Source of the DNA: Bradyrhizobium diazoefficiens
Lineage (GTDB): Bacteria; Pseudomonadota; Alphaproteobacteria; Rhizobiales; Xanthobacteraceae
DNA length: 64,000 bases
Assembly (NCBI RefSeq): GCF_018131015.1
Contig: NZ_JAFCJJ010000016.1
Location: 1 to 64,000 of the forward strand
Reading direction: 5' to 3'
This document shows, piece by piece, positions 33,953 to 42,017 of the stretch. A program made the position numbers and the translations under genes. The notes beneath the pieces were generated by a model. It ran no database searches. It saw only the letters and a program-made list of their open reading frames with translations, and was not told where the DNA came from. How positions within the stretch are numbered: the stretch's first letter is position 1; each line of letters opens with the position of its first letter.

Positions 33953-35257
33953 CTAGACCAGCACCGGCTGGCGCACCCGGCCGGCATCGCCGAACACGCG
34001 CAAATAACGCTCGATCTCGGATTGCATGCCGGTGGCCTTCTCCGGATTGTCGGAGAGCTTGACGGCTGGACGCCCGTCCACCGACGAAACCTTGCAGACC
34101 AGCGAGATCGGATCGAGATTGGCCGAACCGTCCGGCGGGCAGCCGACGAAATCATTGGTGAGGTTGGTGCCCCAGCCGAAGGAGAGCCGCACGCGGCCGG
34201 CGAAGTGATGATAGGTCTGCTCGATCGATCCGACATCCATCGCGTCGGAGAACACCAGCAGCTTGTCCCTGGGATTGCGGCCCTTGGCCTCCCACCATTT
34301 GATGATCTCCTCGCCGGCCTGGATCGGCGGCGCGCTGTCGGGGCGGAAGCCGGTCCAGTCGGCGACCCATTCCGGCGCATCGCGCAGGAAGGCCTTGGTG
34401 CCGAAGGCGTCGGGCAGTGCGATCAGCAGGTTGCCGCCATAGGTCTGGCGCCACTGGTCGAGGATGCGGTACGGCGCCCAGCGCAATTCCTCGTCGTCCC
34501 TGGCGAGCGCGGCTGCGACCATCGGAAGTTCATGCGCGTTGGTGCCGATGGCCTCGAGATCATTGTCCATCGCAAGCAGCACGTTGGAGGTGCCGATGAA
34601 GGACGAGCCCAGCCCTTCCTTCACCGCCTCGACGCACCAGCGCTGCCAGAGGAAGCCGTGGCGGCGGCGCGTGCCGAAGTCGGAGAGGCGCAAATTGTCG
34701 AGCTTGCGCAGCCGCTCCACCTTGGTCCACAGCTTGGCCTTGGCGCGGGCATAGAGAACGTCGAGCTCGAAGCGGCCGCGCCCCTTCATCGCCGCGCGCG
34801 AGCGCAGCTCGTTGAGGATCGCAAGCGCCGGAATCTCCCACATCGTGGTGTGGGTCCACGGCCCGTGGAAATGCAGCTCGTACTGGCCCTCGACCTTGCG
34901 CAGCTCGTATTCGGGCAGGCGGAATTCGGCGAGCCAGCGGATGAAGTCCGCCGAGAACATGTGGGTCTTGCCGTAGAAGGTGTTGCCGGCAAGCCAGATC
35001 AGCTCTTTCTTGCTGAAGCGGATGGTGCGGGCATGGTCGAGCTGGGCGCGCAATTCGCCCTCGTCGATGATCTCGGCAAGCCGCACATGGCGCGAGCGGT
35101 TGATCACCGAGAATGTCACCTGCTGATCCGGGTAATCCTCCCGAATCATCTGCAACATCAATAGCTTGTAGAAGTCGGTATCAAGCAGGCTGCGGATGAT
35201 GGGATCCAGCCGCCAGCTGTGATTGTAGGTCCGGCTTGCAATGTCGGTCACTGTCAT
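33953..35257 (-). CDS. pncB: Nicotinate phosphoribosyltransferase PncB
   Basis: PncB makes nicotinate mononucleotide from nicotinate and PRPP in NAD salvage. The 434-residue length is normal. Recognisable features: SLLDTDFYKLLMLQMI at the start, FRLPEYEL, the FGTRRRHGFLWQ block containing the conserved histidine that is autophosphorylated in the family, GTSNVLLA, and a SDAMDVGSIEQTYHHFAGR segment. It is convergent with tetR (12 bases apart) and monocistronic. Confidence 0.95.
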   Translation of the reverse strand: MTVTDIASRTYNHSWRLDPIIRSLLDTDFYKLLMLQMIREDYPDQQVTFSVINRSRHVRLAEIIDEGELRAQLDHARTIRFSKKELIWLAGNTFYGKTHMFSADFIRWLAEFRLPEYELRKVEGQYELHFHGPWTHTTMWEIPALAILNELRSRAAMKGRGRFELDVLYARAKAKLWTKVERLRKLDNLRLSDFGTRRRHGFLWQRWCVEAVKEGLGSSFIGTSNVLLAMDNDLEAIGTNAHELPMVAAALARDDEELRWAPYRILDQWRQTYGGNLLIALPDAFGTKAFLRDAPEWVADWTGFRPDSAPPIQAGEEIIKWWEAKGRNPRDKLLVFSDAMDVGSIEQTYHHFAGRVRLSFGWGTNLTNDFVGCPPDGSANLDPISLVCKVSSVDGRPAVKLSDNPEKATGMQSEIERYLRVFGDAGRVRQPVLV

Positions 35258-35458
35258 GGGGGAATTCTAGCGTGACCGCTCCCTCACAACCAGTGGGTTT
35301 GGCGAAGGGCAGATATCGTTCGAAGCCCGCGCTTCGCCCGCCCGAGATGGACCGGTCGCGGCGCCCGCCGGCCGTAGCGGGTGCCGGTGGACGCGTTAGA
35401 CAAACCGGTTTCCACGCTTCAAGATCGCGCGCGATCGCCGGGGCAGCAGGGGGCGTTG

Positions 35459-36196
35459 ATGAAGTTCGCGACGGCGATTGAGTTCCTGAAAGCCGAGTTC
35501 AAGGGCTGGCTGAACGACGGTGCGCTGGTTCGGCCAGATCAGGAAGCGATCTACATGGAGCTGTTTCGCCGCGACATCGCCAGCGTCGGCGTGAAGGACA
35601 GGTTCTATCCCTTGGGAGGCGCTGCGAACTACAGCCTGCTCTACCTTCTGGCGCGCTGCATCGTCGAATTGAAGCCGGACGTCGTGGTCGAACTCGGCTC
35701 CGGTCAGAGCACCATGCTCCTGAACGACCTGAGACGCTCCGGAGTTTGGAGCGGCCGTCGCATCACGGTCGAGCACGATGCCGGATGGATCGGTGAAGTG
35801 TCCGCCGACATCGACGACGAAGGCACATCGTGCCGCTTCGTGCATTCGCCCCTGATCGCGCAAAGGGCGGCTGGACGAGACATACGCGGTTATGACCTTG
35901 CCGCGCTCGAAACGACACCCATCAACCTGCTGCTTGTCGACGGCCCCCCGGCCTACCGCCGGGGCGAGCGCTTCTCGCGGCTCTGCGCCCTGCAGATCGT
36001 CGAACGTCTCGATCCAGATGGCTTCGTGATGATTATCGACGACGCCGAGCGCGGCGGCGAGATCGTGCTGCTGGACGAAACCATGGCGCGCATGAACGAA
36101 CTCGGCATTTCGTTTCGGAAAGGCGAGGGCGCGCGGGGGCGCAAGCGGCAGGCGCTCCTGTGCGGCGGAAAATTCGTCAGGGCCGCCTACTTCTAA
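35459..36196 (+). CDS. Class I SAM-dependent methyltransferase-like protein
   Basis: A 245-residue protein with a Rossmann-type SAM motif VVVELGSGQST near residue 78, a downstream acidic strand ITVEHD, and a LLLVDGPPAYRRGERF segment seen in the macrocin/TylF-like and FkbM-like methyltransferase neighbourhood. There is no signal peptide or membrane segment. An upstream ATG at 35381 would add 26 poorly conserved residues; ATG 35459 follows a G-rich site. With a glycosyltransferase-like gene facing it, a role in surface polysaccharide or glycan modification is possible. The substrate is unknown. Confidence 0.7.
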   Translation: MKFATAIEFLKAEFKGWLNDGALVRPDQEAIYMELFRRDIASVGVKDRFYPLGGAANYSLLYLLARCIVELKPDVVVELGSGQSTMLLNDLRRSGVWSGRRITVEHDAGWIGEVSADIDDEGTSCRFVHSPLIAQRAAGRDIRGYDLAALETTPINLLLVDGPPAYRRGERFSRLCALQIVERLDPDGFVMIIDDAERGGEIVLLDETMARMNELGISFRKGEGARGRKRQALLCGGKFVRAAYF

Positions 36197-36245
36197 AGCA
36201 TGATCCGGAAAAGTTCGAAGCGGTTTTCCGAAAAGATCATGCTTA
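36196..36245. repeat. AAGCATGATCCGG palindromic repeat
   Basis: Arms AAGCATGATC (36197-36206) and GATCATGCTT (36235-36244) enclose a nested CGGAAAA/TTTTCCG pair. This element recurs widely in Bradyrhizobium and related genomes just after stop codons; here it starts at the methyltransferase stop. Confidence 0.75.
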
Positions 36246-36254
36246 AACAACAAC

Positions 36255-36297
36255 CTAAAGCGCGATGACGATTCATCCCAATCTCATCGCGCTTTAG
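36255..36297. terminator. Perfect hairpin between converging genes
   Basis: Perfect 14-bp arms CTAAAGCGCGATGA (36255-36268) and TCATCGCGCTTTAG (36284-36297) with a 15-base loop. It is symmetrical, has A/T-rich ends on both strands and lies between convergent genes, so it may terminate both; it is also a known rhizobial repeat type. Confidence 0.6.
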
Positions 36298-36370
36298 CAG
36301 CGCGTTTCGCGCGCGAACGCGAAGCTCGTGAAACCTGCGTCTCCGACCGCGGTCCCGACCATTTAAACCC

Positions 36371-37402
36371 TCACGGTGTCCTGCGAAATAATTCTCGGGT
36401 CCAGCGCAACGGTGCTGTCACCTTCCACGATGTCGAATTCTTGACCGCGGTCAGTTGCGCCCAGGCGTCGTCTCTCTCCGCCAGGAAACGATGCCGCTCA
36501 GCCGCAACGGCCTGAATCGCAGCGAGCGTGGATTCTCGCTCCGCCCTGAGACCATGTCGCTCGGCCGTAACGGCACGGAGCTCGGTGAGCGCGGAATCCC
36601 GCTCCGCCGTCACCCAGTCGCGCATGACGGCGTCCTCGCGCCACAGGCTGAATTGACACGCAAAGGCGGCGCGCACGTCGGGGCTCAAGCGTTCGCGCAA
36701 GGGCGCCGTCATGGCATCCGCCTCCACCATGCCGAGCCGCGTCGCCGGATTGCTGATGCCGGCGTAGTGGTGAACGATGGGGTCGGGTGAAATGGCGAGG
36801 CCGGGAATCGAATTCCAGGCGGTGTCGAGGCGCGCAAGGCGGGACCGGTTCGGCTCGTCGGGACGATCCGGTCCCAGCCCCAGGCATTCATCGTAGCCGA
36901 GGCTGTGAAGGATGGTGGCCTGGTCGAACCAGTGATGCGGCAATTGGCCGGTGTCCCAGACTTGCCGGAAAAAATCCCGTGACCAGTCGTTCACGCAAAT
37001 CAGCATAACGCCCGAGTTGAAGTGAGGGACGAATCCCGTCGCCAGAATCTCCGACGTCTCGGGTCCGTGCCAGGCCATGTGCAGGCTTGCGTCGCTGACC
37101 GCCGCCGTCCTGATATCGACATCGGTACGCAGCATGATCGCGTCGATGTCGAGCCAGAGCACGAAATCGAAATCGCATTCGAGGGCGGATCGGACCGCCT
37201 CGATCTTCAGCCACCCGCGCGGACGTTGCCAATCGTCGCTGTCGATGAACCGTGGTTCATACCCATGCGTGTCGGCGAAGGCCCGCATGCGCGGAACGGT
37301 GTGTGCGGCGAGCGACTGCTGCGCGGAGTCGCAGGCCGTCAGAAGGCACAAGCTTGGCTTCACGCGAGTCTCCGGCCGCCGTCCCGACGTTTGATCGATC
37401 AC
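36371..37402 (-). CDS. Glycosyltransferase-like protein (GMA12/MNN10-type) with C-terminal coiled coil
   Basis: A 343-residue protein. The N-terminal 250 residues look like the galactosyltransferase GMA12/MNN10 family: FVLWLDIDAIML holds the DxD metal motif, FVPHFNSGVMLI and HHWFDQATI follow. The C-terminal 80 residues are a charged coiled coil with repeated AERxxxLxE-type units and end with NSTSWKVTAPLRW, a tail I associate with many rhizobial glycosyltransferases. No signal peptide is seen. It probably adds a sugar to a surface glycan, but donor and acceptor are unknown. Confidence 0.72.
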   Translation of the reverse strand: MIDQTSGRRPETRVKPSLCLLTACDSAQQSLAAHTVPRMRAFADTHGYEPRFIDSDDWQRPRGWLKIEAVRSALECDFDFVLWLDIDAIMLRTDVDIRTAAVSDASLHMAWHGPETSEILATGFVPHFNSGVMLICVNDWSRDFFRQVWDTGQLPHHWFDQATILHSLGYDECLGLGPDRPDEPNRSRLARLDTAWNSIPGLAISPDPIVHHYAGISNPATRLGMVEADAMTAPLRERLSPDVRAAFACQFSLWREDAVMRDWVTAERDSALTELRAVTAERHGLRAERESTLAAIQAVAAERHRFLAERDDAWAQLTAVKNSTSWKVTAPLRWTRELFRRTP

Positions 37403-37451
37403 CGATCATGCACTCGGCGACGGGCTTGTCGAGCCCTGCGCGGGTTGAGAT

Positions 37452-38375
37452 TCAGTCTTGTTGTGCGGCCGTCGATGCGACGGTCTCGAGCTGGTTCCTG
37501 ATCCAGCGATGGGCCGGATCCTTCTGGTAACGCTGGTGCCACACCACGAACATCGGCAACTCCGCCAGTGTGCGCGTGCGCGAGGCGAGGGGAATCCGCA
37601 CGTGAGCGAAGCCGCGCATGATGCCGGCGGCGAGCAGGCTCGGCATGCTCGCCAGCATCTGCGAGCCGCGCAGGAAGGACGGCACGCCGGAAAAGCTCGG
37701 TACGGAGATCGCAATGTCGCGCTGGAATCCGTTGGCCGCGAGCCGGCGGTCGAAGTCGAGCCGCTCGTTGTCGGTATAGACCACGGTGATGTGGCGCGCC
37801 GCGAGATAGGCGCCGCGGCCGCCTGGTGCGGCGCGCGCCTTGGGATCGTAATAGCAGACATAATGATCGCTCAGCACGCGCTTCTGCACGATGTCGACAC
37901 CGGACGGCGGCAGCGGCGTGACCAGGAGGTCGCAGCGGTTCTCGCGCAGCATCGCGGGCGACGGCGATTGCGATGGGATCACGCGCAGGTTCAGGCTCTT
38001 CACCTGGCTGGTGACACGATCGAAGAAGCGCGGCAGCAGCAGGTCGCGCTGGAAGTCGTTGGCCGCGATCGTCAGCGAGAGCTGAGCGCGCGCCGGCTCG
38101 AAGCTGACGCCGCCGGCGAAGCTGCGCATCTCGTCGATCAGCGCGCGCGCCTTCGCGGCCAGGGCCTGGGCATGGGAGGTGGCGACGATGCCGCGGCCGG
38201 ACTTCGCGAACAGCGGATCGCCGGCGATCCGCCGCAGCTTGTTCAGCCCGTGGCTGACCGCGGACTGCGTCAGGCCGAGCCGCGTGGCGGCCGCCGTCAC
38301 CGAACCTTCCTCCAGCACGGCCAGGAACAGTTCGAGCGCATGGCCATCGAGGGCCAAATGATCGATTTCTTTCAT
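37452..38375 (-). CDS. LysR-family transcriptional regulator, divergent from pcaHG
   Basis: A 307-residue LysR regulator with an N-terminal winged HTH (LELFLAVLEEGSVTAAATRLGL then TQSAVSHGLNKLRR) and a substrate-binding domain of the NahR/NodD-like type. The ATG at 38375 begins MKEIDHLALDG; the frame continues upstream across the promoter region but without homology. It does not look like PcaQ. Divergence from pcaH and the inverted repeat at 38392-38416 suggest that it controls protocatechuate 3,4-dioxygenase genes with an aromatic co-inducer. Confidence 0.88.
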   Translation of the reverse strand: MKEIDHLALDGHALELFLAVLEEGSVTAAATRLGLTQSAVSHGLNKLRRIAGDPLFAKSGRGIVATSHAQALAAKARALIDEMRSFAGGVSFEPARAQLSLTIAANDFQRDLLLPRFFDRVTSQVKSLNLRVIPSQSPSPAMLRENRCDLLVTPLPPSGVDIVQKRVLSDHYVCYYDPKARAAPGGRGAYLAARHITVVYTDNERLDFDRRLAANGFQRDIAISVPSFSGVPSFLRGSQMLASMPSLLAAGIMRGFAHVRIPLASRTRTLAELPMFVVWHQRYQKDPAHRWIRNQLETVASTAAQQD

Positions 38376-38384
38376 GCAATATAT

Positions 38385-38416
38385 TATAACCGATCTATTT
38401 ATTTGTGGAATAGACC
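38385..38416. promoter_or_regulatory. Divergent lysR-pcaH control region
   Basis: GATCTATT (38392-38399) and AATAGACC (38409-38416) form an inverted repeat with one mismatch and a 9-bp spacer, a spacing usual for LysR sites. An ATAACC half-site (38385-38390), as in PcaQ boxes, overlaps it on the left. Confidence 0.45.
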
Positions 38417-38482
38417 GCCGCATGATCTCCCGATAAACCGCGCGCCCGCAACCCCCGGGGCGCCAAGGGAGAGACAACGCCG

Positions 38483-39271
38483 ATGAATGCCCAGGCGCCA
38501 GCCTCAAGGGATACCCGCCTCAACCGCCCCGAGCCGTTCACGCCGCCGCTTGGCGACGGCGGCTTCTTCCGGCGCGACCGCTCCATCCATCCGCCCGCGC
38601 ATGCGCCCGGCTACAAATCCTCGGTGCTGCGCTCGCCGCGCCAGTCGCTGCTGTCGCTGGAGAATTCGGTCTCGGAGATCACGGGCCCGGTGTTCGGCCA
38701 CAACGATCTCGGCCCGCTCGACAATGATTTGATCCGCAACTACGCCAAGGATGGCGATCCCGTCGGTGAGCGCATCATCGTCCATGGCCGCGTGCTGGAC
38801 GAGACCGGCCGCGGCGTGCCCAACACGCTGGTCGAGTTCTGGCAGGCCAATGCCGGCGGCCGCTACCGCCACAAGAAGGATACCTATCTGGCGCCGATCG
38901 ATCCGAATTTCGGCGGCTGCGGCCGCGCGCTGACCGACGACACCGGCTACTACTATTTCCGCACCGTGAAGCCGGGACCCTATCCCTGGCGTAACTACGT
39001 CAACAGCTGGCGCCCCGCCCACATCCATTTCTCGGTGTTCGGCTCGGGCTTTGCGCAGAGGCTGATCACGCAGATGTATTTCGAGGGCGATCCGCTGATC
39101 CCGATCTGCCCGATCCTGACGACGATCCCGGACAAGGACGCGCTCGATCGCCTCGTGGCGCCGCTCGACCTCAATGCCTCGACGCCGTTCGACTCGCTGG
39201 CCTACCGCTTCGACATCGTGCTGCGCGGCCAGCGCTCCACCTATTTTGAAAACCGCACCGCGGGGAACTGA
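38483..39271 (+). CDS. pcaH: Protocatechuate 3,4-dioxygenase beta subunit PcaH
   Basis: The iron-bearing subunit of the intradiol dioxygenase that opens protocatechuate to beta-carboxy-cis,cis-muconate. The 262-residue product has the N-terminal PCDO extension and the catalytic core LVEFWQANAGGRYRHKKD, TGYYYFRTVKPGPYPW and RPAHIHFSVFG; two tyrosines and the two histidines of HIH are the ferric iron ligands of the family. pcaG starts 16 bases downstream. The rest of the beta-ketoadipate genes are outside the window. Confidence 0.95.
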   Translation: MNAQAPASRDTRLNRPEPFTPPLGDGGFFRRDRSIHPPAHAPGYKSSVLRSPRQSLLSLENSVSEITGPVFGHNDLGPLDNDLIRNYAKDGDPVGERIIVHGRVLDETGRGVPNTLVEFWQANAGGRYRHKKDTYLAPIDPNFGGCGRALTDDTGYYYFRTVKPGPYPWRNYVNSWRPAHIHFSVFGSGFAQRLITQMYFEGDPLIPICPILTTIPDKDALDRLVAPLDLNASTPFDSLAYRFDIVLRGQRSTYFENRTAGN

Positions 39272-39287
39272 GCCAGGACATCGAATC

Positions 39288-39914
39288 ATGCCGCAGCCGC
39301 TCAACTATCTCAAGGAAACCGCCTCGCAGACCGCCGGCCCCTACGTCCATATCGGCCTGATCCCGGCCATGGCCGGCTTCGACATCTTCGAGAAGAACTT
39401 TTCCAACGTGCTGGTGACGCCGGACACGCAGGGCGATCGCATCACGCTGGAAGGCAAGGTGCTCGACGGCACCGGCTCGCCGCTGCGCGACGTGCTGCTC
39501 GAAATCTGGCAGGCCAATGCAGCCGGCCGCTACAACCATCCGGCCGACCGCTCGGCCGGCGCCCTGGACCAGGATTTCCGCGGCTGGGGCCGCGCCGGCT
39601 CCGACTTCGACAGCGGCCTCGTCACCTTCGAAACGATCAAGCCCGGCGCCATCACCGACAAGTCGGGCCGCAAATGCGCGCCGCACGTCAATGTCTGGAT
39701 CGTCGCGCGCGGCATCAATATCGGCCTCAACACCCGGCTCTATTTCTCGGACGAGGAGGCGGCGAATGCCGCCGATCCCGTTTTGAACCTGATCGAGCAG
39801 CAGGTGCGTCGCAAGACGTTGATTGCCACGCGCAGCGAGCGCGCCGGCAAGGTCGTGTATTCCTTCACGATTAATTTGCAGGGCCCTGACGAGACCGTGT
39901 TCTTCGACGTCTGA
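39288..39914 (+). CDS. pcaG: Protocatechuate 3,4-dioxygenase alpha subunit PcaG
   Basis: The non-iron subunit that completes the PcaGH dioxygenase and shapes the active site. The 208-residue protein starts MPQPLNYLKETASQTAGPYV, the standard family opening, and shares LLEIWQANAAGRYNHPAD with PcaH, while the iron-ligand HIH is replaced by HVNVW as expected for alpha. The ATG at 39288 lies 16 bases after pcaH. It ends 19 bases before a hairpin. Confidence 0.95.
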   Translation: MPQPLNYLKETASQTAGPYVHIGLIPAMAGFDIFEKNFSNVLVTPDTQGDRITLEGKVLDGTGSPLRDVLLEIWQANAAGRYNHPADRSAGALDQDFRGWGRAGSDFDSGLVTFETIKPGAITDKSGRKCAPHVNVWIVARGINIGLNTRLYFSDEEAANAADPVLNLIEQQVRRKTLIATRSERAGKVVYSFTINLQGPDETVFFDV

Positions 39915-39932
39915 TCGCCTGCGACGCAGTCA

Positions 39933-39951
39933 ACCCGGCCGTGCCGGGTTG
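39933..39951 (+). terminator. Hairpin after pcaG
   Basis: AACCCGGC-CGT-GCCGGGTT, a perfect 8-bp stem 19 bases past the pcaG stop. The following bases (GGTGGC) are not T-rich, so termination may be weak or Rho-assisted. Confidence 0.5.
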
Positions 39952-40058
39952 GTGGCAAGCGAGACCAGGACCAAAGTCTAGCCGAGGAGGACTCGGTCGG
40001 GGGGAACCAAAGCGCCCCTCGATATTTGCTTCGACATATCCTCCAGGAGAGGTGTGTC

Positions 40059-40451
40059 ATGAGCAGCCTGAAAGAGCGCGAAACGGCCCCTGACGTCTAC
40101 AACCTGTTTCTCGCCTCCGTCCTCTTCATATCGCCATGGCTGTTCAAGCTGACCAACAGCCAGGGCCGGATCGACCTCTGGATCACCAGCGCGATCATCG
40201 TCGTGCTGTCGCTGGCGGCGATCATCGCTTACCGGGACTGGGAGGAATGGGTGAACGTGCTCATGGGCGTCTGGCTGATTGTCTCGCCCTGGCTGCTCGG
40301 GTTCCCGCACACGCGCGCGATGCACTTCAGCATCGGGTTCGGGGTCGCCATCGTGCTGCTCGCCCTGCTCGATCTGTTCCTGCACTACGAGAAGCGGCAC
40401 CCGGACGAGATGTCTGCGGAATCCGGACGGGAGACGGCGGCGAACCAGTAA
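40059..40451 (+). CDS. SPW-repeat membrane protein
   Basis: A 130-residue inner-membrane protein with about four helices and two SPW repeats: FISPWLFKLTN near residue 25 and WLIVSPWLLGF near residue 80, each followed by a helix. Function of the family is unknown. GGAGAGG at 40046-40052 precedes the ATG at 40059. The soluble tail is charged (HYEKRHPDEM). It is convergent with the EF-Tu paralogue, with a strong hairpin in between. Confidence 0.85.
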   Translation: MSSLKERETAPDVYNLFLASVLFISPWLFKLTNSQGRIDLWITSAIIVVLSLAAIIAYRDWEEWVNVLMGVWLIVSPWLLGFPHTRAMHFSIGFGVAIVLLALLDLFLHYEKRHPDEMSAESGRETAANQ

Positions 40452-40490
40452 CCCGCGTATCGCCCGACGCGTCGGTTGATTGATGCTTGG

Positions 40491-40523
40491 TGGATGGGGG
40501 CCGGTTGATCCGGCCCCCATCCA
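40491..40523. terminator. Strong hairpin between SPW gene and EF-Tu paralogue
   Basis: Perfect 14-bp inverted repeat TGGATGGGGGCCGG / CCGGCCCCCATCCA around TTGAT. It begins one base past the EF-Tu stop on the minus strand and lies 40 bases after the SPW stop, so it can serve both converging genes. Confidence 0.7.
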
Positions 40524-41729
40524 TTACTCCATGATCGCAGTCACGATACCGGCACCGACGGTGCGGTTGCCTTCACGGATCGCGAAACGCGACCGCTCTT
40601 CGAGCGCGATCGCCTTGTTGAGCTCGATCGTGAGTTCGGCGCTGTCGCCCGGCATCACCATCTCGACGGCGTCGCCGAGCTGGACGGTGCCGGTGACGTC
40701 AGCCGTGCGGAAGTAGAACTGCGGACGATAGTTCTTGAAGAAGGGCGTATGCCGCCCGCCTTCGTCCTTCGTCAACACGTACACTTCGGCCCGGAACACA
40801 CGGTGCGGCTTCGCCCCACCCGGCCGCGACAGTACCTGGCCCCGCTGCACCGCCTCCCGGTCGATCCCGCGCAGGAGGCAGCCGACATTGTCGCCGGCCT
40901 GCCCCTGCTCGAGAATCTTCCGGTACGTCTCGATGCCCGTCACCACCGACTTGCGGGTCTCGCCGAGGCCGACGATCTCGACCTCGTCACCGAGCTTGAC
41001 GGTGCCGCGCTCGATCAGCCCGGTCACGACTGTGCCGCGACCGGAGATCGACTGGACGCCTTCGATCGGCATCAGGAACGGGCGATCCTTGGGCCGCTCG
41101 GGCACCTCGATGAAAGTATCGAGCGCCTCGAACAGCTTCAGGACAGCCTGATCCGCGAGGGGACCGATCCCGCCGCGCAGCGCCTGGATGGCCGAGCCGC
41201 GGATGACCGGTGCGTTGTCCCCGTCGTAAGCGTACTTCGACAGGAGATCGCGCACCTCGATCTCGACGAGATCGACGAGTTCCGGGTCATCAGCGACATC
41301 GCACTTGTTCAGGAACACCAGGATGCGCGGCACGCCGACCTGGCGCGCGAGCAGGATATGCTCACGCGTCTGCGGCATCGGCCCGTCCACCGCGGAGACG
41401 ACCAGGATCGCGCCGTCCATCTGCGCCACGCCGGTGATCATGTTCTTCACATAATCGGCGTGGCCGGGACAGTCGACGTGCGAGTAGTGTCGCGCCGCCG
41501 TCGAAAACTCGACGTGGCTCGTCGCAATCGTCAGGATCTTGGAATCGTCACGCGTACCTTGCGCAGCCGATGCCTTGGCGACGTCCTGATAGGAGACGAA
41601 CGCGCCCCAGCCGTAATCGGCCGAGACCTTCGTCAGCGCCGCCGTCAGCGTCGTCTTGCCGTGATCCACATGGCCGATCGTGCCCACGTTGCAGTTGGGC
41701 TTGAGGCGAGTGAACTTCTCTTTGGACAT
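40524..41729 (-). CDS. tuf: Divergent elongation factor Tu paralogue
   Basis: A 401-residue EF-Tu with all three domains. G1 GHVDHGKT (19-26), G3 DCPGH (86-90) and G4 NKCD (141-144) are intact, and domains 2 and 3 are well conserved (SISGRGTVVTG, GGRHTPFFKNYRPQFYFR). The effector loop is unusual: the invariant ARGITINT of EF-Tu reads SKILTIAT at 63-70, and the segment before it (AKASAAQGTRDD) also differs from the usual APEEK. The gene lies among aromatic-degradation genes with no ribosomal-protein neighbours. It is not SelB, which is longer. It may be a stress or alternative EF-Tu, or a copy drifting from function. Confidence 0.88.
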   Translation of the reverse strand: MSKEKFTRLKPNCNVGTIGHVDHGKTTLTAALTKVSADYGWGAFVSYQDVAKASAAQGTRDDSKILTIATSHVEFSTAARHYSHVDCPGHADYVKNMITGVAQMDGAILVVSAVDGPMPQTREHILLARQVGVPRILVFLNKCDVADDPELVDLVEIEVRDLLSKYAYDGDNAPVIRGSAIQALRGGIGPLADQAVLKLFEALDTFIEVPERPKDRPFLMPIEGVQSISGRGTVVTGLIERGTVKLGDEVEIVGLGETRKSVVTGIETYRKILEQGQAGDNVGCLLRGIDREAVQRGQVLSRPGGAKPHRVFRAEVYVLTKDEGGRHTPFFKNYRPQFYFRTADVTGTVQLGDAVEMVMPGDSAELTIELNKAIALEERSRFAIREGNRTVGAGIVTAIME

Positions 41730-41739
41730 AGGACACCTG

Positions 41740-41784
41740 CGGTGCTCGAGCTCCCGTGCTGGATTTGCACGACTCGGGGCACCG
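41740..41784 (-). promoter_or_regulatory. Hairpin in the EF-Tu paralogue leader
   Basis: CGGTGC (41740-41745) pairs with GCACCG (41779-41784), extended inward through a one-base bulge. On the minus-strand RNA it ends about ten bases before the start codon, next to the AGGTG ribosome-binding site. The remaining gap to 42017 shows no gene. Confidence 0.3.
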
Positions 41785-42017
41785 CGAGAGCTCGACCGGC
41801 ACCCGGAGCCGTATCCGCTCCGGGCCGCTTCGATTGTCAGGTGTGACGTTCGTTCAGGCGCAAAGCAGATCCACGGCGGACGAGGGTATTAGCCCTCCCG
41901 TCATCATCAGCACTGATGCTTGCTGTGACTGCCGCATTGTCGGTTGCCTGATTACAAAAGTGAGGCGCGTACATAAGGGATGACCGCGCCGTTTGCAAGA
42001 GGCGCGAGCGGCCGACG

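Noticed and set aside
40003..40028. Possible general-stress EcfG promoter before the SPW gene
   Set aside because: GGAAC is present at 40003-40007 but no CGTT-type -10 lies at 16-17 bases; too weak to report as a promoter.
41730..42017. tRNA or riboswitch in the EF-Tu leader
   Set aside because: No cloverleaf, T-loop or known riboswitch core is visible; only a simple hairpin.
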